From Nitrospirillum sp034427435 (lineage in GTDB: Bacteria > Pseudomonadota > Alphaproteobacteria > Azospirillales > Azospirillaceae), in NCBI RefSeq assembly GCF_034427435.1, contig NZ_JAXQNP010000002.1, positions 1,426,001 through 1,490,000 of the forward strand: a stretch of DNA of 64,000 bases, in the 5' to 3' direction. Under the pieces are notes generated by a model. It saw nothing but the letters and a program-made list of their open reading frames with translations. It did no database searches and was not told the DNA's origin. How positions within the stretch are numbered: position 1 is the stretch's first letter; every line of letters starts with the position of its first letter. A program made the translations under genes and the position numbers. Shown here piece by piece: positions 1-8,060 of the stretch.

Positions 1-2
1 TC

Positions 3-815
3 GCCGAAGCCGCCCCCGTGGAAGGGTTCGACAGCGCCCTGACCGGCGCCTCCGACTATGCCGACATCGCCGGCGCCGACGTGGTGATCGTCACCGCCGG
101 CGTGCCGCGCAAGCCGGGCATGAGCCGTGACGACCTGGTCGGCATCAACGCCAAGGTCATCAAGAGCGTCGGCGCGGGCATCAAGGAACACGCCCCGAAC
201 GCCTTCGTCATCGTCATCACCAACCCGCTGGATGCCATGGTCGGCCTGATGCAGCAGGTGACCGGCTTCGACCCGGCCAAGGTGGTCGGCATGGCCGGCG
301 TGCTGGACAGCGCCCGCTTCCGCCACTTCCTGGCGGACGAGTTCAAGGTCTCGGTCGAGGACGTCACCGCCTTCGTGCTGGGTGGCCACGGCGACACCAT
401 GGTCCCCTCCGTCCGCTACTCCACCGTCGCCGGCATTCCGCTGCCCGACCTGGTGAAGATGGGTTGGACCACGCAGGAGAAGCTGGACAAGATCGTGCAG
501 CGCACCCGTGACGGTGGCGCCGAGATCGTCGGCCTGCTGAAGACCGGTTCCGCCTTCTACGCCCCGGCCGCCTCCGCCATCGCCATGGCCGAGAGCTTCC
601 TGAAGGACAAGAAGCGCGTTCTGCCCTGCGCCGCTAAGCTGACCGGCCAGTATGGCGTGGACGGCCTGTACATCGGCGTGCCGGTGATCATCGGCGCCGG
701 CGGCGTCGAGAAGATCATCGAGATCGAGCTGAACGCCGAGGAAAAGGCCAACTTCGACAAGTCCGTTGCCGCCGTGCAGCAGCTGGTCGACGTCACCGCC
801 AAGGTCGCCGGCTGA
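3..815 (+). CDS. mdh: Malate dehydrogenase, 5' end outside the window
   Basis: NAD-dependent malate dehydrogenase interconverts malate and oxaloacetate in the cytoplasmic TCA cycle. The reading frame is already open at the first complete codon (base 3), so roughly the first 50 residues of a family that is usually about 320 residues are missing; 270 residues remain. Visible landmarks are the substrate-loop arginine in VTAGVPRKPGMSR, the ITNPLD motif with its conserved Asn, LDSARFR with the second substrate arginine, and the catalytic His in GGHGDTMVP. The lactate/malate dehydrogenase fold continues to the natural stop. It lies 225 bases ahead of sucC on the same strand, the classic alphaproteobacterial mdh-sucCD arrangement. 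A hairpin follows the stop, so read-through into sucC may be partial. Confidence 0.95.
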   Translation, partial: AEAAPVEGFDSALTGASDYADIAGADVVIVTAGVPRKPGMSRDDLVGINAKVIKSVGAGIKEHAPNAFVIVITNPLDAMVGLMQQVTGFDPAKVVGMAGVLDSARFRHFLADEFKVSVEDVTAFVLGGHGDTMVPSVRYSTVAGIPLPDLVKMGWTTQEKLDKIVQRTRDGGAEIVGLLKTGSAFYAPAASAIAMAESFLKDKKRVLPCAAKLTGQYGVDGLYIGVPVIIGAGGVEKIIEIELNAEEKANFDKSVAAVQQLVDVTAKVAG

Positions 816-842
816 TCGTTCGGGTTCCGGTATGACGTTCTG

Positions 843-877
843 AATGGCCCCGTCCGCCCTGTGCAGGCGGGGCCATT
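843..877 (+). terminator. Hairpin after mdh
   Basis: A perfect 10-bp stem (AATGGCCCCG at 843-852 pairing with CGGGGCCATT at 868-877) around a 15-base loop lies 27 bases after the mdh stop. Only a short T/TTTGG stretch follows, so it may be a weak terminator or an mRNA 3'-end stabiliser rather than a full stop before sucC. Confidence 0.5.
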
Positions 878-1040
878 TGGCAAATAGATACCGGAATAGC
901 GCCCGACGCCGCCTTTCCGTCACTTACGCGGTTGATCGCCCCGGCATTGCTCTCTACAGTGCCCGCGGCGCGGGGTTGGCCCCGCGATCGGCCGCAAACT
1001 TTGCGAGGCCGTTTCCCAACCGGAAGCGGGCGATCCCCGA

Positions 1041-2237
1041 ATGAATATTCATGAATACCAGGCCAAGGGCCTGCTGAAGAAATACGGCGTCGCGGTACCC
1101 CGCGGCGGCGTCGCCTACACCCCCGAAGAGGCCAAGACCGTGGCCACGGACCTGGGCGGCCCCGTGTGGGTCGTGAAGTCCCAGATCCACGCCGGCGGCC
1201 GTGGCGCCGGGCGGTTCAAGGAGAACCCCGAGGGCAAGGGCGGCGTCCGCGTCGTGAAGTCGATCGACGACGTCGTGTCCAACGCCAAGGAAATGCTGGG
1301 CCACACGCTGGTGACCAAGCAGACCGGTCCGGAAGGCAAGGAGGTCAAGCGCCTCTATGTCGAGGAAGGCTGCGACATCAAGCGCGAGCTGTACCTCTCC
1401 CTGCTGCTGGACCGCGCCACCTCCCGCGTCACCGTGATCGCCTCGACCGAGGGCGGCATGGAAATCGAGGAAGTGGCCCACAGCCACCCCGAGAAGATCG
1501 TCAAGATCGCCATCGACCCGGTCAGCGGCCTGCAGGGCTACCACGCTCGCCAGATCGCCTTCGGCCTGAAGCTGGAAGGCAAGCAGGTCGGCGCCGCGGT
1601 GAAGTTCCTGTCCGCCATGTACAAGGCGTTCGTGGAGCTGGACGCTTCGCAGGTCGAGATCAACCCGCTGGTCGTGACCGGCGCCGGTGAGATCATCGCC
1701 CTCGACGCCAAGATGAACTTCGACGACAACGCCCTCTACCGTCACAAGGACATCGAAGAGCTCCGTGACGAGAGCGAGGAAGAGGCGTCGGAGACCGAGG
1801 CCACGAAGCACGGCCTGAACTATGTGAAGCTGGATGGCAACATCGGCTGCATGGTCAACGGTGCCGGCCTGGCCATGGCCACCATGGACATCATCAAGTT
1901 GTACGGCGGCGAGCCGGCCAACTTCCTGGACGTGGGCGGCGGCGCCACCCGTGAGCGCGTGACCACCGCGTTTAAGCTCATCCTGTCCGATCCGAATGTC
2001 GAAGGCATTCTGGTCAACATCTTCGGCGGCATCATGCGCTGCGACGTCATCGCCGAGGGCGTGGTGGCGGCGGCCCGTGAGGTCAGCCTGCACGTTCCGC
2101 TGGTCGTCCGTCTGGAAGGCACCAACGTCGAGCTGGGCAAGAAGATCCTGGCCGAGTCCGGCCTGCCGATCCTGTCCGCCGACAACCTGGCCGACGCCGC
2201 TGAAAAGATCGTCAAGGCCGTGAAGGAGGCCGCGTAA
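1041..2237 (+). CDS. sucC: Succinyl-CoA synthetase beta subunit (ADP-forming)
   Basis: Beta subunit of succinate-CoA ligase, which makes ATP or GTP while converting succinyl-CoA to succinate in the TCA cycle. The 398-residue length is normal for the family. The N-terminal half is an ATP-grasp domain, starting MNIHEYQAKGLLKKYGV and including the HAGGRGAGRFKE segment. The C-terminal third is the CoA-ligase domain, with the glycine-rich GGGATRERV loop and NIFGGIMRCD. The ATG start gives the canonical N-terminus. The stop is only two bases before the sucD ATG, and an AAGGAGG ribosome-binding site for sucD sits inside the end of sucC, so the two subunits are translationally coupled. Confidence 0.97.
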   Translation: MNIHEYQAKGLLKKYGVAVPRGGVAYTPEEAKTVATDLGGPVWVVKSQIHAGGRGAGRFKENPEGKGGVRVVKSIDDVVSNAKEMLGHTLVTKQTGPEGKEVKRLYVEEGCDIKRELYLSLLLDRATSRVTVIASTEGGMEIEEVAHSHPEKIVKIAIDPVSGLQGYHARQIAFGLKLEGKQVGAAVKFLSAMYKAFVELDASQVEINPLVVTGAGEIIALDAKMNFDDNALYRHKDIEELRDESEEEASETEATKHGLNYVKLDGNIGCMVNGAGLAMATMDIIKLYGGEPANFLDVGGGATRERVTTAFKLILSDPNVEGILVNIFGGIMRCDVIAEGVVAAAREVSLHVPLVVRLEGTNVELGKKILAESGLPILSADNLADAAEKIVKAVKEAA

Positions 2238-2239
2238 TC

Positions 2240-3115
2240 ATGGCCGTGTTGGTTGACAAGAACACCAAGGTGATCTGCCAGGGCTTCACCGGCGCGCAGG
2301 GCACCTTCCACTCCGAACAGGCCATCGCCTACGGCACCAAGATGGTCGGCGGCGTGACCCCCGGCAAGGGCGGCACCACCCACCTCGACCTGCCGGTGTT
2401 CGACACCGTGGCCGAGGCCGTGCACACCACCGGCGCCAACGCCTCGGTGATCTACGTGCCGCCGCCCTTCGCCGCGGACGCCATCCTGGAGGCCATCGAC
2501 GCCCAGATCCCCCTGGTGGTCTGCATCACCGAAGGCATCCCGGTGCTGGACATGGTGACGGTGAAGCGCGCCCTGGCCGGGTCCAAGACCCGCCTGATCG
2601 GCCCGAACTGCCCCGGCGTCATCACCCCGGACGAGTGCAAGATCGGCATCATGCCCGGCCACATCCACAAGCGTGGCAAGATCGGCATCGTCAGCCGCTC
2701 CGGCACCCTGACCTATGAGGCCGTGGCGCAGACCACCGCGGCCGGCCTGGGCCAGACCACCTGCATCGGCATCGGCGGCGACCCGGTCAACGGCACCAAC
2801 TTCGTGGACAGCCTGCAGCTGTTCCTCGACGATCCGGAGACCGAGGGCATCATCATGATCGGTGAAATCGGCGGTTCGGCGGAAGTCGACGGCGCCGAGT
2901 TCATCCGCGACAGCAAGACGAAGAAGCCGGTCGTCGGCTTCATCGCCGGCCGCACGGCCCCCCCGGGCCGCCGCATGGGCCACGCGGGCGCCGTGATCTC
3001 CGGCGGCAACGACACGGCCGACTTCAAGGTCGAGGCCCTGCGCGCCGCCGGCATCCATGTCGCCGACAGCCCCGCCAGCCTGGGTTCCACCATGCTGAAG
3101 GCGCTGAAGGGCTAA
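2240..3115 (+). CDS. sucD: Succinyl-CoA synthetase alpha subunit
   Basis: Alpha subunit of succinyl-CoA synthetase; it binds CoA and carries the histidine that is transiently phosphorylated. The 291-residue protein has an N-terminal CoA-binding Rossmann domain (GFTGAQGTFHSEQAI) and a C-terminal ligase domain. The phospho-histidine is in the RRMGHAGAVISGG motif near residue 250. The start is fixed by a strong AAGGAGG site about 10 bases upstream and by the minimal gap from sucC. A terminator follows about 60 bases after the stop, so sucCD forms the end of one transcript and sucA starts another. Confidence 0.97.
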   Translation: MAVLVDKNTKVICQGFTGAQGTFHSEQAIAYGTKMVGGVTPGKGGTTHLDLPVFDTVAEAVHTTGANASVIYVPPPFAADAILEAIDAQIPLVVCITEGIPVLDMVTVKRALAGSKTRLIGPNCPGVITPDECKIGIMPGHIHKRGKIGIVSRSGTLTYEAVAQTTAAGLGQTTCIGIGGDPVNGTNFVDSLQLFLDDPETEGIIMIGEIGGSAEVDGAEFIRDSKTKKPVVGFIAGRTAPPGRRMGHAGAVISGGNDTADFKVEALRAAGIHVADSPASLGSTMLKALKG

Positions 3116-3591
3116 GGCCCGGCCTCTGCAAGGTCAAGTGACGGCCGGTCCGGATTTCCGGGCCGGCCCCAGGAAAGAACGGCGGCACCGGCCCCAGCGT
3201 ACGTCTGGAACCCCGGGCCGCCGTTTTTCCATGGCTGGCATGAGGCATCGTTTCCCGTCGGTCGCTTGACCCCATGGGACAGCGGTGCCACCTCATTGTT
3301 TGCGTGCACATCAAATAAGTTTGATGGGTGCGCGCCCACCGTCCGTGATGGCCCGCTTTGTCCAGTGCCGCGCAACAAAAGAGTAAGGTCCCTTTTGTTC
3401 GTGATGAGTTTGTTGCGGGAACTGGGCGTTTCTTATGCGTGGTAGGCGTTTTCGTGGCAACGGCCCCCGCGCCGTCGCATATTGAAGGCGCTGGTATCAT
3501 GGCGTAAAAGAACGCGAATTTCGGTCCCATCGGGACGCCCTGCCACATAGACGCGGGCGCCCTATCCCTCCCAGATCAAGCGCAGAGCGCC
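3116..3591 (+). promoter_or_regulatory. sucD-sucA intergenic region with inverted repeat
   Basis: This 476-base gap holds the sucD terminator and must carry the sucA promoter. The clearest element after the terminator is an inverted repeat CATCAAA-TAAG-TTTGATG at 3309-3326, a shape suited to a dimeric regulator. The sequence from about 3290 to 3500 is less GC-rich than the coding surroundings. I could not pick a convincing -35/-10 pair by eye, and I see no reading frame with coding character in the gap. Confidence 0.4.
3178..3228 (+). terminator. Intrinsic terminator after sucD
   Basis: AACGGCGGC (3178-3186) pairs with GCCGCCGTT (3217-3225), and five T residues begin at 3224. The 30-base loop is GC-rich and may fold further. 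Position and T-run support a Rho-independent terminator ending the sucCD transcript. Confidence 0.65.
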
Positions 3592-6531
3592 ATGGTAACC
3601 GATCAAAGCTCCCTGTTTTTCGCCGGCAACGCGACCTTCGTCGCCGAGCTTTACGCCCGCTACCTGCAGGATCCGGCCTCCGTCGATCCTTCGTGGAGCA
3701 GCTTCTTCGCCGGGCTGGATGACGATGCCCGCGTCGTGCTGGGCGAAATCAAGGGGGCGAGCTGGGCGCCCAACAAGGCCGCCGTCATCGCCGTGCCCGA
3801 CCCCGACGCCAAGCCGGCCGCCCCGGCAAAGGGCGCCAAGGGTGCCAATGGCGCCGCCGCCCCGGCCGCGAACGGCGCGGTTGCTGGTGGCATCACGCCC
3901 GAGCAGTTGCGTCAGGCCCAGCTGGACAGCATCCGCGCCCTGATGCTCATCCGTGCCTACCGCGTCCGCGGCCACCTGATGGCCAAGCTGGACCCGTTGG
4001 GCCTGGAGAAGCGCAGCGAGCATCCGGAGCTGGATCCCAAGACCTACGGCTTCACCGACGCCGACCTGGATCGCCCGATCTTCATCAACAACGTGCTGGG
4101 GATGGAGACGGCCACCCTGCGCCAGATCGTGGACGCGGTGCAGCGCACCTATTGCGGCCACATCGGCGTGGAGTTCATGCACATCCAGGATCCGGAACAG
4201 AAGGCCTGGATTCAGGAGCGCATCGAGGGCATCCGCAACCAGACCGACTTCACCGTCCAGGGCAAGAAGGCCATCCTGCAGCGCCTGACGGCCGCCGAGG
4301 GCTTCGAGCGCTTCCTGCAGCTGAAGTACACCGGCACCAAGCGCTTCGGCCTGGAGGGCGGTGAGGTCTGGATCCCCGCCATCGAGCAGATCCTGAAGCG
4401 CGGCGGTCAGCTGGGCCTCAAGGAACTGGTGATCGGCATGGCGCACCGCGGCCGCCTGAACGTGCTGGCCAACGTGATGAACAAGCCGTACAAGGCCATC
4501 TTCTCCGAATTCCAGGGCAACGCCGCCAATCCTGAGGATGTGCAGGGCTCGGGCGACGTGAAGTACCACCTGGGCACCTCGGCCGACCGTGAGTTCGACG
4601 GCAACTCCATCCACCTGTCGCTGACGGCCAACCCGTCGCACCTGGAGGTGGTGAACCCGGTCGTGTGCGGCAAGGTCCGCGCCAAGCAGGTGCAGCGCTC
4701 CACCATGCCGCCGTCCGATGAGGCCCGCGCCGAGGTCATCGGCCTGCTGCTGCACGGCGACGCCGCCTTCGCCGGCCAGGGCCTGGTGCCCGAGACGCTG
4801 CTGCTGTCCGAGTTGAAGGGCTACCGCACCGGCGGCATCATCCACATCATCACCAACAACCAGATCGGCTTTACCACCGCGCCGCAGTACGCCCGTTCCG
4901 GCCCGTACCCGACGGAAGTGGCCAAGGCCATCCAGGCGCCGATCTTCCACGTCAACGGCGACGATCCCGAGGCCGTGATCCACGTCACCCGCATCGCCGT
5001 GGAGTTCCGTCAGAAGTTCCTGAAGGACGTGGTGCTGGACATCGTGTGCTATCGCCGCCAGGGCCACAACGAAGGCGATGAGCCGGCGTTCACCCAGCCG
5101 CTGATGTACAAGGCCATCCGCAACCACCCCACCACCCGCGAGCTGTACGCCAAGCAGCTGATCGCCGAGGGTGTGATCACGGCTGAGGAAGCCGACGGTT
5201 TCGTCAAGGACTTCCACAAGGCCATGGAAGCGGAGTTTGAGGCCTCGACCACCTACAAGCCGAACAAGGCCGACTGGCTGGAAGGCAAGTGGCAGGGCCT
5301 GAGCGCCGCCAAGAACGACGACCGCAAGGGCAAGACCGCCGCGTCCATGGACCTGTTGCAGGAGGTGGGCAAGGCCATCTCCGCCGTGCCGGAAGGCGTG
5401 GACGTGAACGCCAAGGTGGTGCGTCAGCTCAAGGCCAAGCAGGAGATGTTCGCCACCGGCAAGGACCTGGACTGGGCCACGGCCGAGGCGCTGGCTTTCG
5501 GCACCCTGCTGGTGGAAGGCGTGCCCGTGCGCCTGTCCGGCCAGGACGTGGGCCGCGGCACCTTCTCGCACCGTCATTGCGTGCTGGTCGACCAGACCAC
5601 CGAGGCCAAGTACGTGCCGCTGGACCACATCCGCGCCCCGGGCCACCCAGAGGGCCAGGCCCGGTTCGAGGTCCACGACAGCCCGCTGTCCGAAGCGGCC
5701 GTGCTGGGCTTTGAATATGGCTTCACCCTGGCCGAGCCGCACGCCCTGGTCCTGTGGGAGGCGCAGTTCGGCGACTTCGTCAACGGCGCCCAGGCCATCA
5801 TCGACCAGTTCATCAGCTCGGGCGAAAGCAAGTGGCTGCGCATGTCCGGCCTGACCATGCTGCTGCCGCACGGCTATGAGGGCCAGGGTCCGGAGCACAG
5901 CTCCGCCCGTCTGGAGCGCTTCCTGCAGCTGTCCGGTGAGGACAACTGGCAGATCGTGAACTGCACCACCCCGGCCAACTACTTCCATGTGCTGCGCCGC
6001 CAGGTGAACCGTGAGTTCCGCAAGCCGCTGGTGGTCTTCAGCCCCAAGTCGCTGCTGCGTCACAAGCTGTGCGTCAGCGACCTGGCCATGTTCACCGGCA
6101 ACGAGTCCTTCCACCGGGTCCTGTACGAGACCGGCGTGGATCTGGTCGAGCCGGCGAAGATCCGCCGTGTCGTCCTCTGCTCGGGCAAGGTCTACTACGA
6201 CCTGTTCCAGGAGCGGGAGAACCGCGGCGTGAAGGACGTGGCCTTCCTGCGTCTGGAGCAGCTGTACCCCTTCCCGCACGACGCCCTGAAGGTGGAGCTG
6301 GCCAAGTATCCCAACGCCGAGGTGGTGTGGTGCCAGGAAGAGCCCGCGAACATGGGCGCCTGGAGCTTCGTCGACCGCCGTATCGAGGCCGTGCTGAAGG
6401 AGCTGAACCACAAGGCGGGCCGTCCGTCCTATGTGGGCCGCGCCGAGGCCGCCTCGCCGGCAGCCGGCCAGCTGAAGCGCCACAACCAGGAACTGGCCAA
6501 GTTCCTGGACGAGGCGCTGACCATCGCTTGA
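3592..6531 (+). CDS. sucA: 2-oxoglutarate dehydrogenase E1 component
   Basis: Thiamine-diphosphate-dependent E1 subunit of the 2-oxoglutarate dehydrogenase complex; it decarboxylates 2-oxoglutarate and passes the succinyl group to the E2 lipoyl arm. The 979 residues fit the family. The N-terminal region has the DPSWSSFFAGLDD E2-binding segment, followed by an Ala/Gly/Pro-rich linker at about residues 76-102. Active-site segments seen are GMAHRGRLNVL, HLGTSADREF, NPSHLEVVNPVV, GDAAFAGQG, IITNNQIGFTT and RRQGHNEGDEPAFTQP. The C-terminal transketolase-like half contains HGYEGQGPEHSSAR. It is followed by sucB with a perfect hairpin between them. Confidence 0.98.
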   Translation: MVTDQSSLFFAGNATFVAELYARYLQDPASVDPSWSSFFAGLDDDARVVLGEIKGASWAPNKAAVIAVPDPDAKPAAPAKGAKGANGAAAPAANGAVAGGITPEQLRQAQLDSIRALMLIRAYRVRGHLMAKLDPLGLEKRSEHPELDPKTYGFTDADLDRPIFINNVLGMETATLRQIVDAVQRTYCGHIGVEFMHIQDPEQKAWIQERIEGIRNQTDFTVQGKKAILQRLTAAEGFERFLQLKYTGTKRFGLEGGEVWIPAIEQILKRGGQLGLKELVIGMAHRGRLNVLANVMNKPYKAIFSEFQGNAANPEDVQGSGDVKYHLGTSADREFDGNSIHLSLTANPSHLEVVNPVVCGKVRAKQVQRSTMPPSDEARAEVIGLLLHGDAAFAGQGLVPETLLLSELKGYRTGGIIHIITNNQIGFTTAPQYARSGPYPTEVAKAIQAPIFHVNGDDPEAVIHVTRIAVEFRQKFLKDVVLDIVCYRRQGHNEGDEPAFTQPLMYKAIRNHPTTRELYAKQLIAEGVITAEEADGFVKDFHKAMEAEFEASTTYKPNKADWLEGKWQGLSAAKNDDRKGKTAASMDLLQEVGKAISAVPEGVDVNAKVVRQLKAKQEMFATGKDLDWATAEALAFGTLLVEGVPVRLSGQDVGRGTFSHRHCVLVDQTTEAKYVPLDHIRAPGHPEGQARFEVHDSPLSEAAVLGFEYGFTLAEPHALVLWEAQFGDFVNGAQAIIDQFISSGESKWLRMSGLTMLLPHGYEGQGPEHSSARLERFLQLSGEDNWQIVNCTTPANYFHVLRRQVNREFRKPLVVFSPKSLLRHKLCVSDLAMFTGNESFHRVLYETGVDLVEPAKIRRVVLCSGKVYYDLFQERENRGVKDVAFLRLEQLYPFPHDALKVELAKYPNAEVVWCQEEPANMGAWSFVDRRIEAVLKELNHKAGRPSYVGRAEAASPAAGQLKRHNQELAKFLDEALTIA

Positions 6532-6541
6532 TCCCATAACG

Positions 6542-6577
6542 TTCCGGGGCCCGTTGCGGCCCCGGAATGATTTTATT
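6542..6577 (+). terminator. Hairpin between sucA and sucB
   Basis: TTCCGGGGCC (6542-6551) pairs perfectly with GGCCCCGGAA (6558-6567) around a 6-base loop, followed by TGATTTTATT. It has the structure of an intrinsic terminator but lies between two subunits of one complex. It may therefore set the E1:E2 ratio by partial termination, or stabilise the sucA mRNA end. Confidence 0.65.
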
Positions 6578-6617
6578 CTGAAACCCTCTGTTAGAAACGA
6601 ACCAAGGTCCCAAAAAC

Positions 6618-7844
6618 ATGGCGACGGAAATCCTGGTGCCCACCCTCGGCGAGTCCGTGTCGGAAGCGACGGTCGCGCGGTGGCTGAAGAAGGTTGGCGA
6701 CAGCGTCAAGGCGGATGAAACGCTGGTGGAGCTGGAGACCGACAAGGTCACCTTGGAAGTGAACGCCCCGGCCTCCGGCACGCTGGGTGAGATCCTGGCC
6801 GCCGAGGGCGCCAATGTGGGCGTCAGCGCCGTGCTGGGCCTGATCACCGAGGGTGGCGCCGCCGCGGCCGCCGCTCCCGCCGCCGCCCCGGCCCCGGCCA
6901 AGACCGCCGCCCCGGCGCCGGTCGCCGCCCCGGCCGCCGCTCCGGCCGCTGGCGCTTCGGCTGGCGTGATGCCCGCCGCCGCCAAGATCGCCGCCGACGC
7001 CGGCGTCAACCCCGCCGCCATCGCCGGCACCGGCAAGGACGGCCGCGTCACCAAGGGTGACGTGATCGACCACCTGGCCGCCCCGGCCCCGGTCGCCGCG
7101 CCGGCCCCGATCGCCAAGGCCCCGGCCGGCCCGCGCGCGCGCGCCGACCGTGAGGAGCGGGTGCGCATGACCCGCCTGCGGCAGACCGTCGCCGCCCGCC
7201 TGAAGGACGCCCAGAACACCGCGGCCATGCTGACCACCTATAACGAGGTGGACATGACCAACGTGATGAAGCTGCGCAACGAGCTGAAGGACCAGTTCGA
7301 GAAGAAGCACGGCGTGAAGCTGGGCTTCATGTCCTTCTTCGTGAAGGCCTGCCTGGTCGCCCTGAAGGAAATCCCGGCCGTCAACGCCGAGATCGAGGGC
7401 ACCGACATCATCTACAAGAACTACTACGACATCGGTGTCGCCGTCGGCACGCCGACCGGCCTGGTGGTTCCCGTGGTGCGCGACGCCGACCAGATGGGCT
7501 TCGCCAAGATCGAGCAGAGCATCAACGAGCTGGGCAAGAAGGCCCGCGACGGCAAGCTGTCCATGGCGGACATGACCGGCGGCACCTTCACCATCTCCAA
7601 CGGTGGTGTGTACGGCTCGCTGATGAGCTCGCCCATCCTGAACGCCCCGCAGTCGGGTATCCTGGGCATGCACAAGATCCAGGAGCGTCCGATGGTCGTC
7701 GGCGGCCAGATCGTCATCCGCCCGATGATGTACCTGGCCCTGTCCTACGATCACCGCATCATCGACGGCCGCGAGGCCGTAACCTTCCTGGTGCGGGTCA
7801 AGGAATGCCTGGAGAACCCGGAACGCATCCTGCTGGATGTCTGA
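6618..7844 (+). CDS. sucB: Dihydrolipoyllysine-residue succinyltransferase (E2 of 2-oxoglutarate dehydrogenase)
   Basis: E2 core of the 2-oxoglutarate dehydrogenase complex; it transfers succinyl from its lipoyl arm to CoA. The 408 residues contain one N-terminal lipoyl domain (about 1-77) with the lipoylated lysine at K43 in LETDKVTLEV. An Ala/Pro-rich flexible linker (about 78-115) follows, then a peripheral subunit-binding domain (about 117-155, ending GRVTKGDVIDHL), a second Ala/Pro linker, and the catalytic acyltransferase domain. That last domain carries SYDHRIIDGREAV near the C-terminus with its catalytic His and Asp. A single lipoyl domain and the SucB-type catalytic sequence favour SucB over the pyruvate E2. 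lpd follows 216 bases downstream. Confidence 0.97.
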   Translation: MATEILVPTLGESVSEATVARWLKKVGDSVKADETLVELETDKVTLEVNAPASGTLGEILAAEGANVGVSAVLGLITEGGAAAAAAPAAAPAPAKTAAPAPVAAPAAAPAAGASAGVMPAAAKIAADAGVNPAAIAGTGKDGRVTKGDVIDHLAAPAPVAAPAPIAKAPAGPRARADREERVRMTRLRQTVAARLKDAQNTAAMLTTYNEVDMTNVMKLRNELKDQFEKKHGVKLGFMSFFVKACLVALKEIPAVNAEIEGTDIIYKNYYDIGVAVGTPTGLVVPVVRDADQMGFAKIEQSINELGKKARDGKLSMADMTGGTFTISNGGVYGSLMSSPILNAPQSGILGMHKIQERPMVVGGQIVIRPMMYLALSYDHRIIDGREAVTFLVRVKECLENPERILLDV

Positions 7845-7854
7845 TCCGACGGAT

Positions 7855-7874
7855 GGGGGGCCCACGGGCCCCCC
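7855..7874 (+). terminator. Hairpin after sucB
   Basis: GGGGGGCCC (7855-7863) and GGGCCCCCC (7866-7874) are perfectly complementary and leave a very tight loop, starting 10 bases after the sucB stop. The following GTTTGC is only weakly T-rich, so termination strength is uncertain. Confidence 0.5.
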
Positions 7875-7953
7875 GTTTGCTGACTGCCTGATCGCTTAAT
7901 CCAACATTCGGCGCCTGCTCCCTAACGCCCATCGTATCCGGAGCGATAGCGAC

Positions 7954-8050
7954 TAGGCCGCGACCGCGGCCGCCGCAGATTTCCGGGGAGCGTAGCGGAC
8001 TGGAAATCGAGGAAGCCAAGCGGGCGGGTGCCCGCGCTCGGCGCCTGAGG
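7954..8050 (+). repeat. Dispersed repeat family 1, copy A
   Basis: This segment opens TAGGCCGCGACCGCGGCCGC, contains GGGGAGCGTAGCGGACTGGAA and ends GGCGCCTGAGG. The same ordered blocks recur at 19744-19856 (same strand) and, inverted, at 9511-9640, with a short internally deleted version at 11626-11659. It ends 10 bases before the lpd start, so it forms part of the lpd leader. It has no coding character; it resembles a REP/MITE-like intergenic element. Confidence 0.75.
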
Positions 8051-8060
8051 GAACCCAAAC

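Noticed and set aside
954..2093. Minus-strand frame opposite sucC
   Set aside because: Shadow of a confidently identified gene; composition is His/Val/Leu/Asp-rich with no family motif.
3562..6537. Very long open frame (over 900 codons) on the minus strand opposite sucA
   Set aside because: It mirrors sucA codon structure, is rich in His/Gly/Leu/Val/Ala low complexity, and has no recognisable domain; high GC keeps antisense frames open.
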